This document shows positions 7,594-15,900 of a DNA stretch of 64,000 nucleotides, in pieces. Numbering within the stretch: the stretch's first letter is position 1; each line of letters opens with the position of its first letter. The position numbers and the translations under genes were made by a program. The notes beneath the pieces are model-generated. The model made no database searches. It was not told the origin of the DNA and saw only the letters and a list, made by a program, of their open reading frames with translations. The stretch lies in NCBI RefSeq assembly GCF_000526215.1, contig NZ_JAFQ01000004.1, forward strand, positions 3,410,001 through 3,474,000, read 5' to 3'. The DNA comes from Nocardia sp. BMG51109. GTDB lineage: Bacteria; Actinomycetota; Actinomycetes; Mycobacteriales; Mycobacteriaceae.

Positions 7594-9345
7594 ATGACGG
7601 AGAAGACGCAACCGCACGAGCAATCCGCCGGTGAGCTGGGGCCCGCGCAGCGCGCGGACTCCTGGGAGCGGCTCGGCAAGGACCACTTCGACATGGTGGT
7701 GATCGGCGGCGGCGTGGTCGGCGCGGGCATCGCGCTGGACGCGGCCACCCGGGGCCTGGAGGTCGCGCTGGTGGAGGCCCGCGATCTGGCGTCGGGGACC
7801 TCGAGCCGGTCGTCGAAGATGTTCCACGGCGGGCTGCGCTACCTCGAGCAGCTGGAGTTCGGGCTGGTGCGCGAGGCGTTGCACGAGCGCGAGCTGAGCC
7901 TGAAAACCCTTGCGCCGCATCTGGTGAAGCCGCTGCGTTTCCTCTATCCGCTCACCCACCGGATCTGGGAGCGGCCGTACGTCGCCTCCGGCCTGGTCCT
8001 GTACGACACCATGGGCGGCGCGAAATCCGTTCCCGGACAACATCATGTGACTCGGTCGGGTGCGCTGCGACTGGCCCCCGGCGTGCGGCGCAGCGCGCTG
8101 ATCGGCGGCGTCACCTATTACGACACCGTCGTCGATGACGCCCGCCACACCATGACCGTGGCCCGCACCGCCGCCCACTACGGCGCGGTGGTGCGCACCT
8201 CCACCCAGGTGGTCGGTTTTCTGCGGGAGGCCGACCGGGTGGTCGGGGTGAAGGTGCGCGACAGCGAGGACGGCCGCACCACCGAGGTGCGCGGACATGT
8301 CGTCGTCAACGCCACCGGCGTGTGGACCGACGAGATCCAGGCGCTGTCGCACCTGCGCGGCCGCTTCCACGTCCGCGCCTCCAAGGGCGTGCACATCGTC
8401 GTCCCGCGCGACCGCATCGCCAGCGACACCGCGCTGATCCTGCGCACCCCGACCTCGGTGCTGTTCGTCATCCCGTGGGGGAGTAACCACTGGGTCATCG
8501 GAACCACCGACAGCGACTGGAACCTCGATCTCGCCCACCCGGCGGCGACCGAGGCCGATATCGAGTACCTGCTGGCCCGGGTGAACGAGGTGCTGGTCAC
8601 GCCGCTGACACACGACGACATCCAGGGCGTGTACGCGGGCCTGCGGCCGCTGCTGGCGGGGGAGAGCGACGAGACGTCGAAGCTGTCGCGCGAGCACGCG
8701 GTCGCGCGCATCGCCCCCGGGCTGGTAGCCATCGCGGGCGGCAAGTACACCACCTACCGGGTGATGGCCTACGACGCGGTAGACGCCGCGGCACAAGATA
8801 TTCCGCAGCGCGTCTCGCCCACCGTGACCGACAAGGTGCCGCTGCTGGGCGCCGACGGCTACTTCGCGCTGCTGAATCAGACCCAGCACCTGGCCGAAAC
8901 CTACAATGTGCATCCCTATCGGGTCGAACATCTGCTCAATCGCTACGGTTCGCTGATCACCAGGGTCCTCGACCTCGCCTCGGGCGCACCGGAACTGCTG
9001 CAACCGATCACGGCGGCGCCCACGTACCTGAGGGTCGAGGCGGTGTACGCGGCCGCCGCGGAGGGCGCGCTGCACCTGGACGATGTCCTGGCCCGCCGCA
9101 CCCGCATCTCCATCGAGTATTCGCACCGCGGGGTCGACTGCGCCGACGAGGTGGCGCGCCTGATGGCGCCGGTGCTGGGCTGGAAGGAATCCGAGATCAC
9201 CCGGGAGGTCGACACCTACAACGCGCGGGTCGACGCGGAGATCCGCTCGCAGACCCAGCCCGACGATGCCGCGGCCGACGCGCTGCGGGCGGCGGCGCCG
9301 GAACCGCGCCCCGAGATCCTGGAGCCGGTACCGTCCGAAGGGTGA
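7594..9345 (+). CDS. glpD: Glycerol-3-phosphate dehydrogenase (FAD-dependent)
   Basis: 583 residues. The start is ATG 7594, six nt after GGAGGAG (7581-7587). Domains: N-terminal FAD motif VVIGGGVVGAGIALDAATRG, the substrate/FAD segment SRSSKMFHGGLRYLEQLEFG, later GVYAGLRPLL and AIAGGKYTTYRVMAYDAVD, and the ~150-residue C-terminal helical DAO_C domain. It oxidises sn-glycerol 3-phosphate to dihydroxyacetone phosphate at the membrane and passes electrons to quinone. Its position downstream of lpdA mirrors lpdA-glpD2 of M. tuberculosis, but here four kb of Nocardia-type genes have been inserted between them. Confidence 0.95.
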   Translation: MTEKTQPHEQSAGELGPAQRADSWERLGKDHFDMVVIGGGVVGAGIALDAATRGLEVALVEARDLASGTSSRSSKMFHGGLRYLEQLEFGLVREALHERELSLKTLAPHLVKPLRFLYPLTHRIWERPYVASGLVLYDTMGGAKSVPGQHHVTRSGALRLAPGVRRSALIGGVTYYDTVVDDARHTMTVARTAAHYGAVVRTSTQVVGFLREADRVVGVKVRDSEDGRTTEVRGHVVVNATGVWTDEIQALSHLRGRFHVRASKGVHIVVPRDRIASDTALILRTPTSVLFVIPWGSNHWVIGTTDSDWNLDLAHPAATEADIEYLLARVNEVLVTPLTHDDIQGVYAGLRPLLAGESDETSKLSREHAVARIAPGLVAIAGGKYTTYRVMAYDAVDAAAQDIPQRVSPTVTDKVPLLGADGYFALLNQTQHLAETYNVHPYRVEHLLNRYGSLITRVLDLASGAPELLQPITAAPTYLRVEAVYAAAAEGALHLDDVLARRTRISIEYSHRGVDCADEVARLMAPVLGWKESEITREVDTYNARVDAEIRSQTQPDDAAADALRAAAPEPRPEILEPVPSEG

Positions 9346-9780
9346 GCGCGGATTCGGTTGCGGGCCAAGGTGTTCGGATCGCCGCTGGATATCCGTCCTA
9401 GTGCCGACCGGCCGGTGGTTCGTGCCGACCAGCGGTCGGAGTGGCTTTCCTGTTCCGGCCGGTCGATCCGGCCCGACGGGGTACGAGTCGCACGCGCGGC
9501 CGACCGGCAAGGCGTCGTCGATGGTGCCGGTCGACACCTTGGCTACAACGACTTTCCCGCCACCGCAACGGATCAGCGCTACCGACTGTGGACTCGTTCG
9601 AGTACCAGCCTGTCGGTCTCGCGGTATAGAAGCGTCCTCCTGGTGGCTGGTCGGTGCCGGCCCGGTGCCCGGGCCTGCGGGCACCGTGCCGAGGTGGGCG
9701 CGACGGGCGCACGATATCGGTGGCGCGACATGGTCACCGGGGTCGGCGGGGATTGCATCGGTGCCGACCGTCGAGTCCGA
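9346..9780. other. Intergenic region between convergent genes, no gene seen
   Basis: About 435 bp after glpD. It is GC-rich with recurrent GTGCCGACC words (about 9400, 9421 and 9759), but open frames on either strand show no recognisable protein or Nocardia-like third-position bias. Confidence 0.5.
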
Positions 9781-10386
9781 TCAGCCCATGGTTTCGAGAT
9801 GTGCGGCCCAGGCGACGAGCGACCGGAGATATCGCAGCACCAGGTCGTCCGGATAGGCGGCCGGGTCGTCGAGGTGGAGCCGGGCCAGCTCCTCTATGGC
9901 GGACAACAGGATTCGCGACGTCGGGCCGTCCGGATCGACCGGCATACCGGCGACGCGGGACAGGTGGCGGGCGCTCACCCGGCGGGCGTACGCGCGGCCG
10001 AGTTCGATGTGCTCGCGCAGTCCGGGTGGCGCGCCGTCGGGCGGATGCAGGATGATGCGCCAACTCACCGGTGCCGCATGGAGATACGCGAGGATGCCGC
10101 GACCGACGGCATCGACGTCGTCCTCGGGCACCGGCCGGTCGACGCTGTCCACACCGGCCAGTGCGATGGCCCGCTCGCGTTCCAGCAGCGCCGTCACCAG
10201 ACCTGGCAGATCCGTGAACTGCTGGTACAGCACGGCCCGGGTGACGCCGGCGGCGCGCGCGACCCGGTCGATGCTCACGGCGGTGAAGCCCTCGGCGGCC
10301 ACGATATCCCGGGTCACGTCCAGCAGTTGAGCACGCCGGCCGGCGGCCGACATGCGGCGTTTGACGGTGGGGCGCTCGGCGGTCAC
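9781..10386 (-). CDS. TetR-family transcriptional regulator
   Basis: 201 residues. The N-terminal helix-turn-helix (RRAQLLDVTRDIVAAEGFTA ... IDRVARAAGVTRAVLYQQF) is typical of TetR; the C-terminal ligand domain is unassigned. The GTG start at 10386 overlaps the TGA of the upstream flavoprotein gene in a GTGA arrangement, so translation is coupled to that gene. The proposed start lies within a longer open frame; the coupling and the usual length of TetR N termini support it. Confidence 0.85.
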   Translation of the reverse strand: MTAERPTVKRRMSAAGRRAQLLDVTRDIVAAEGFTAVSIDRVARAAGVTRAVLYQQFTDLPGLVTALLERERAIALAGVDSVDRPVPEDDVDAVGRGILAYLHAAPVSWRIILHPPDGAPPGLREHIELGRAYARRVSARHLSRVAGMPVDPDGPTSRILLSAIEELARLHLDDPAAYPDDLVLRYLRSLVAWAAHLETMG

Positions 10387-11146
10387 GGCTCCGACGGTAG
10401 CTCGAGCAGCAGGTCCACGGCTCGCGCGGCGCTCTGCACGGCACTTTCCATCGTGGCCGACCAGTCGGTGGCGGTCCAGTCGCCGGCCGGCACCAGCGTC
10501 GGAACCGACGTCCGCTGCGGCTGCCGCAGTCCGTGCGTGCCGAGCACCTGGGAGAAGGTCGCCTTGGGCATCTTGACCACCTGTGCCGCAACCACCGATC
10601 CCCGCTGCACCGGTTCGGCGGCGATGCTCAGTGCCATCCAGTCCCACAGCGCCTCCCGCGCCGCGGCCGGCATGCCGACCCGCTGGAACCACTGTTCGGT
10701 GGTGAGATCGGCCAGATCCTCCGGCCGGCGCAGGCATTGCCAGCCGAGTCGCAGTGTGGCGCGCGCGGATCGGAGCCGGTCGATCGGGCTCATGTCCGGG
10801 TGGACGCCGAGCAGGGTCCGGACCGCGCGGATGCCGGTGGTCCGCACGTCCGCCTTGCGGCCGTCCGGCCAGCGCAGCGTCCCGCCCCTGGGAAATGCGA
10901 CGAACTGTCTGGTGCCGATGCTGTCGAGGTAGCGGAACAGGTGCATATAGCCGCTGGCGATCACATGCCGGCCGTTGTCGGGAACGTCGTCCACCGATTC
11001 GACCCGCATCGCCCGGGTGCGCCCGCCGAGCCGGGTGCGCCGTTCCAGCACGGTGACCTGCTTACCGGCCTCCGCCACCAGACGACCGCGGCGAGTCCGG
11101 CCAGACCACCTCCGATGACCACATACCGACGCGGATCGTCGCCCAT
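10383..11146 (-). pseudogene. FAD-dependent amine oxidase / squalene-desaturase-like gene, frameshifted and internally deleted
   Basis: The first ~22 codons from ATG 11146 encode the FAD motif YVVIGGGLAGLAAVVW, then the frame is lost. One base later the frame continues as AEAGKQVTVLERRTRLGGRT, the expected next segment. A single inserted C near 11083 would restore VVWLAEAG. The rest is only ~230 residues: the sequence jumps from KMPKATFSQVLG directly to the C-terminal FAD segment VPTLVPAGDWTATDWSATME. Related enzymes (HpnE-like, about 450 residues) have roughly 170-190 residues between these. Both the missing substrate domain and the frameshift argue for a dead gene, although the downstream TetR gene is still coupled to it. 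Confidence 0.75.
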
Positions 11147-11299
11147 CGCGGAAGCGAGTTGTGCCGCGAGGTCAAACGATTCGGCGAGATCGAGGGGTCC
11201 CGACCCCGGGCGTGCGACGTGCCGTTCTCGGGACGGCGTCGGCGTGGTCGTCGGCGCCGGTTGGTCAGGCCCGGCGAGTAGACCGTGGACGAGTAAGCG

Positions 11300-11476
11300 T
11301 CACGGTGGCGAGGTGGCGGCCGGGGGCGCCTGGCCGCTGGGCCGGGTGACGCTGCTCTGCGGATGTTGTTGCAGCAGGACGCAGGAGAACAGGGCCGTCA
11401 CGGCGATCGCGATGGCCGCGACGAGCAGTTGGGTAGCGATGCCGACGAATCGCCGCCGGTCCATCGTCGCCGTCAT
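11300..11476 (-). CDS. Small single-pass membrane protein, hypothetical
   Basis: 58 residues from ATG 11476, preceded by GCAGGAG at 7-nt spacing; a GTG at 11482 is an alternative. One transmembrane helix is clear (FVGIATQLLVAAIAIAVTAL), followed by a short Pro/Ser/Thr-rich tail. No family was recognised. It reads toward the flavoprotein remnant. Confidence 0.5.
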   Translation of the reverse strand: MTATMDRRRFVGIATQLLVAAIAIAVTALFSCVLLQQHPQSSVTRPSGQAPPAATSPP

Positions 11477-11581
11477 CCGCACGCTCCTGCATTGTGATTC
11501 CGATCGTCGCTGAGGGTGTCGGACGCAGTGGTTGAAATGTTAGCAACTGAATGGCAAATAGAGCTGCCACCTGCGGATACC

Positions 11582-12367
11582 TCAGGCCGGAGAGGTGCCG
11601 CCGCGGCCGGGTTCCGGCTGGCAGCGCGGGCAGAAATAGATGCCCCGCTCGGACCGCGCCGCCGTGTCGTCGCCCAGCAGCCGGACCACCAGCCCGGTAC
11701 CGCACCGCCGGCACGGTTGCCGATTCCGCCCGTAGGCCAGCGGCCGCCAGGGCCGGCCGTGCGCTGCCTCGTCGAGGACTCGGTGGGCCTCCGCGACCAG
11801 TTCCGGAAGGTCGGCGATCTCGGCGACCGGCGTGGCCGGGTGAACGCGGCACAGGAAGCAGACCTCGCTGCGATAGATATTGCCTATCCCCGCCAGATTG
11901 CGCTGGTCCAGGAGCGCCAGGCCGATGGGTCGATCGGGGTGCGCCGCCAGCCGCCGGGTCGCTTCCGCCGCATCCCAGTCCGGGCCGAGCAGGTCCGGGC
12001 CGAGATGGTCGATCGCGGTGTGCTCGTCGGCGCGGCGCAGCACCTCCACCTGGCCGAGGGCGAACCCGACCGCCTCGGCGTCCTCGGCGGACAGCACGAG
12101 GCGCGCGGTGAATCCCGGCTTGGTCCAACGCTGCCCGGGCCGGAAGACCCGCCACTCGCCCTCCATCTTCAGGTGGGTGTGAATGGACACGCTCGGGGTC
12201 CGGACGAACAGATGTTTCCCGTAGCTGCCGACACTGTCGACCCGCTGCCCGCGCAGATCCAGCGTGGCGTACCGGGGAACGCGAAAATTACTGCGCGTCA
12301 GCGTCTTCCCGGCCAGCGCGTCGCGCAGCCGTTCGGCCGTACGATAGACGACATCACCCTCCGGCAC
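11582..12367 (-). CDS. nei2: Formamidopyrimidine-DNA glycosylase / endonuclease VIII (Nei2)
   Basis: 261 residues. The GTG at 12367 is chosen because it places proline second (PEGD), and Fpg/Nei enzymes use that N-terminal proline as the nucleophile and the next Glu as the general acid; an upstream in-frame ATG would bury it. A GGAGGG ribosome binding site precedes it. Other signatures: IHTHLKMEGEW, the H2TH region (LLDQRNLAGIGNIYRSEVCF) and a C-terminal zinc finger CRRC...CPRC. The enzyme excises oxidised pyrimidines and cleaves abasic sites. It lies downstream of lhr as in M. tuberculosis (Rv3297-Rv3296). Its 5' end is present in two extra tandem copies between lhr and itself. Confidence 0.92.
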   Translation of the reverse strand: MPEGDVVYRTAERLRDALAGKTLTRSNFRVPRYATLDLRGQRVDSVGSYGKHLFVRTPSVSIHTHLKMEGEWRVFRPGQRWTKPGFTARLVLSAEDAEAVGFALGQVEVLRRADEHTAIDHLGPDLLGPDWDAAEATRRLAAHPDRPIGLALLDQRNLAGIGNIYRSEVCFLCRVHPATPVAEIADLPELVAEAHRVLDEAAHGRPWRPLAYGRNRQPCRRCGTGLVVRLLGDDTAARSERGIYFCPRCQPEPGRGGTSPA

Positions 12368-12551
12368 GGCCACCCTCCGGATTCGTGCGACGGGTCGCGT
12401 TGTCGTGGTGCACGGCTTGGTCCGCCGGGCCGGTTATGTGCTCGGCGGCGAGGTTCGTGCGGTGCCGGAATTCGCTGCGCGTCAGTGGTTTTCCGGCCGG
12501 TGTGTCGCGGAGTCGTTCGGTGGTGTGGTAGGCGACATTACCCTCCGGCAT
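12354..12551 (-). CDS. 65-codon frame starting like Nei2 (tandem-copy product)
   Basis: ATG 12551 opens MPEGNVAYHTTERLRD, then PAGKPLTRSEFRHRTNL, matching the Nei2 N terminus for ~29 residues including Pro2 and Glu3. It then runs through the duplicated upstream sequence. Its stop overlaps the nei2 GTG by 14 nt, so it could feed ribosomes to nei2. It lacks most of the enzyme and can have no glycosylase fold. It may be a translated leader or simply repeat debris. Confidence 0.5.
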   Translation of the reverse strand: MPEGNVAYHTTERLRDTPAGKPLTRSEFRHRTNLAAEHITGPADQAVHHDNATRRTNPEGGRAGG

Positions 12552-12735
12552 GGCCGCTCACCGGATTCGTGTGATGGGTCGCGTTGTCGTGGTGCACGGC
12601 CAGCTCCGCGGGGCCGGTTATGTGCTCGGCGGCGAGGTTCGTGCGGTGCCGGAAGTTACTGCGCGTCAGTGGTTTTCCGGCCGGTGTGTCGCGTAGTCGT
12701 TCGGTGGTGTGGTAGACGACATCACCTTCCGGCAT
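12538..12735 (-). CDS. 65-codon frame starting like Nei2 (second tandem copy)
   Basis: ATG 12735 opens MPEGDVVYHTTERLRD, with the same length and layout as the next copy and a 14-nt overlap with that copy's start. The two 65-residue products differ at about ten positions, yet neither has gained a stop codon. The 184-bp period shifts frame by one in each unit, so the copies cannot be read as one protein. Confidence 0.5.
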   Translation of the reverse strand: MPEGDVVYHTTERLRDTPAGKPLTRSNFRHRTNLAAEHITGPAELAVHHDNATHHTNPVSGHAGG

Positions 12736-12917
12736 GGCCGCTCACCGAACTCGTGCGACGGTTGGCGTTGTCGTGGTGCACGGCTCGCTCCGTGGGGCCG
12801 GTGATGTGCTCGGCGGCACGTTCGGGTGGTGCCGCGCGATGAGACTCGGCCTGTGCTCGGCTGCGGGACCGACGGTGTTCTCGGCGGCGCCGTGCGGGCT
12901 GTCTACCGTGGACTGGT

Positions 12918-15900
12918 TCACGGCTTGCTCCGTAGGCGGAATCCCCGGGGTGTGGCGGCGAATCCCGCCTCGGTGAGGAAGGTGGCGAAGGTGTTGCCGT
13001 GCACGGAGTCTCCGTCGACGCGGTCGATCACGAGCGAGTCGACGCGGCGGTGGTGGACCAGGTCGGCGAGGGCGGTAGCGGCCCGGGCGCGGACCTGGGG
13101 ATCCTCGGTGAAGGTGAGCAATGTCTTGCCGCCTCGCTCCAGGTACAGGGCGAGATCGCCGTCGGCGAGGACGACGAGGGCGCCCGCCTTGCGGCCCGGT
13201 CGATGACCGCCGCCCTCGGGGCCCTTGGGCCACGGCAGCGTCGCGCCGTACGGGTTGGCGGGATCGCAGGCGGCCAGCGCCAGCGCGCCGCCGGAGGTCC
13301 GCTCGGTGCGGTCGGTGTCGAACGTGCGGAGCCGGTCGACCACGTCGGTCGTGGAGAACTGCGCGCCGCCGAGCGAATCCACGAAATAGCCGCGGCGGCA
13401 GCGGCCGCGGTCCTCGAATTCGGTGAGCACCCGGTACATCAGCGCGAATCCGCCGGGTACGCCCTCGCCCTGCACCGCCCCGCGAGTGAGCACCCCGTAC
13501 CGTTCCAGCAGCAGGTCGGCCGTGGCGTGTGCGCGAATCGTATTGTCCGATACCCGTTCCGGAAGCAGCGACCAGCGTCCGGCCACGGTCGGCGGCCCGG
13601 TCCGCGACGGCATGTTCGCCCGCGGCAGATACATTCGGCCGCGCGGTGTCCGCCGCGGCGTGCGGTGCGCGGTGCTGCTGCGTGTGGTCCCCGACAACAA
13701 TGCCCGCACCGGTGCGAATGTATCGCCGGTGACGTGGCCGGCCCACACCAATTCCCAGAGTGCCGCCGCCACCGCGGCATCGTCGAGCAGACCGGTGGCA
13801 TCCGACAGCTGCCGGAAGAAGTACGCCCCACCCGTCCCCGGCAGCACGTGAACGCGACCGGCGGCGTCGCCGGAGGTTGTTGTCGCGTCCGTATCCCGGC
13901 GGTCGGCGTCTCGGCGGTGCGATGCGTGCCTGCCGGGTGCCGGTGACGTATCGCCGCTATCGCCGGAGGGCGTTGTCGTGTCCGGCTTTCCTGAGCGGCC
14001 GGGATCGGGGCGGTCCCGACCGGTAGCCCCGGCGCCGGTTTCGGTCGGTCGGCGGTTGCCGGTGGGAGGCGCGGGTGTTTCGGTCGTGCCGCCGGGTCGG
14101 TCCGCACGGCCGATGTCGGGGCGGTCCCGCTGCGGTACCGAATCATGCTGCGCTGCAACATTTTCCCCGCTGGAGTCGGTGCGCTGATCCGGCGAATTCG
14201 CCGGCCCGGCCGCCTGCCGGAACCGGCCCGGTTCGGTGGCCTGGCTCTGCGAGGCAGTCGATTCCGGAATCACCGTTGCCCCCAGCGCCAGCAGCAGCTG
14301 GATCTGGGTTTCGGTGAAGTCGATGTCGTCGGGTGGGGGCAGGGTGAGGGCGGCCTGGTCGGCCGGATGCAGGGCGACCCAGCCGTCCTTGGCGGTGATC
14401 GGGCCGTGCCCGGACCAGACCACCTCGCCCGTCGCCATCAGTTCGTCGAGCATGGCGGGGGAGTAGTCGCGCACCCGCGACGGCAGGATCAGCGACTCCC
14501 AGGCGGATGCCGGAATCGGCACGCCCGCAAGCTGTTCCACCACCGCCGCCACACCGTCGACGCCGCGCAGGTCGCCGGTGCCGACATGCTGCCACGGCGG
14601 CAGGAACCGCGCGAACGCGGCCGTCGCGACCGGCTCCACCTCCTTGCGCGCCGCGGCGAGGGAGCGCCGTCGCAGCCGCCGCAGCACCTGGCTGTCGCAC
14701 CATTCGGCGCCGGCCGCCCCGGGCGTGAATTCGCCCTCCACGACGCGTTTCTCGTGCGCGAGCCGATGCAGCGCGGTCGCGGCGACCGCCGTGCCGATCC
14801 CGAACCGGTGGGCCACCGCGTCCAGGCCGAACGGCCCGTGCGTGCGCGCGTACCGGCCGACCAGGTCGCCGAGCGGGTCGGCGACCGGCTCGACGAAGGC
14901 GGCCGGCGTGCCGATCGGCAGCGGCACGCCCAGCGCATCGCGCAGCCGCGAAGCATCCTCCACCGCCGTCCACCAGGTCTCGCCGGCGAACGAAACCTCC
15001 AGGGCGCGACGGGCACTCGACAGCTCCTCGAACCACGGCCGCGGGTCGCCGTCGCAGCGCCGGGCGGCCTCGGCCGCGGTGAGCGGGCCCAGCAGCCGCA
15101 GCAGGTCGGCCAGGCCCTCGGCGTCGCGGGCGAGGCGTTCGGGTGTCAGCCGCTGCAATTCGCGCTCGGTCTGCTCGAGCACGTCGGCGTCCAGCAGTTC
15201 GCGCAGTTCCACCCGCCCGAGCAGCTCGCCGAGCAGCGAGGAATCCAGCGACAGCGCGGCCGCCCGGCGTTCGGCCAGCGGGCTGTCGCCCTCGTAGATG
15301 AACTGCCCGATGTAGTCGAACAGCAACGCGTTCGCGAACGGCGACGGCGCCGCCGTCTCCACCTCCACCAGCCGCAGCTTGCGCCGGGCCACGCTGCTCA
15401 GCAGGTCCCGCAGCGCCGCCAGGTCGTAGACGTCCTGCAGGCATTCGCGCACGGTCTCCAGCAGGATCGGGAAATCCGGGAACTTGCGCGCCACGTCCAG
15501 CAGTTGCGCGGCCCGCTGCCGCTGCTGCCACAGCGGGGCACGGCGGCCCGGATCGCGGCGCGGCAGCAGCAGCGCCCGTGCGGCGCATTCCCGGAACCGG
15601 GAGGCGAACAGGGCGGAGCTGCCGACCTGCTCGGTGACGAGCTCATCGATCTCGTCGGGTTCGAAGACGAACAGCTCGGCCCCGGGCGGATCGTCGGTGG
15701 TATCCGGGAGGCGAACCACGATCCCGTCGTCGGAGGCCGTCGGCGCGGCATCCACCCCGAACCGCTCGCGCAGCCGCGACCCCACCGCGAGCGCCCACGG
15801 CGCGTGCACCGGTAACCCGTACGGCGAGTGCAGAATCAGCCGCCAATCGCCCAGCTCGTCGCGAAAGCGCTCCACCAGCAGCGTGCGGTCGGTCGGCAGA

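Larger units (their letters stand above)
12293..12844. repeat. Three 184-bp tandem repeats carrying the nei2 start region
   Basis: The word GCGCGTCA recurs at 12293, 12477 and 12661, exactly 184 bp apart. Each unit contains the ribosome binding site, the start codon and about 30 codons of the nei2 5' end plus ~90 bp of upstream sequence (GTTGTCGTGGTGCACGGC, GGTTATGTGCTCGGCGGC). Units 2 and 3 are closer to each other than to the real nei2 unit. The homology fades at about 12,840. Confidence 0.92.

Noticed and set aside
9358..10932. A 524-codon plus-strand frame opposite the TetR and flavoprotein genes
   Set aside because: The minus strand has a clear TetR helix-turn-helix; the plus-strand frame has no motif.
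12293..12844. CRISPR array
   Set aside because: The 184-bp units are contiguous copies of the nei2 start region, not short repeats with unique spacers.
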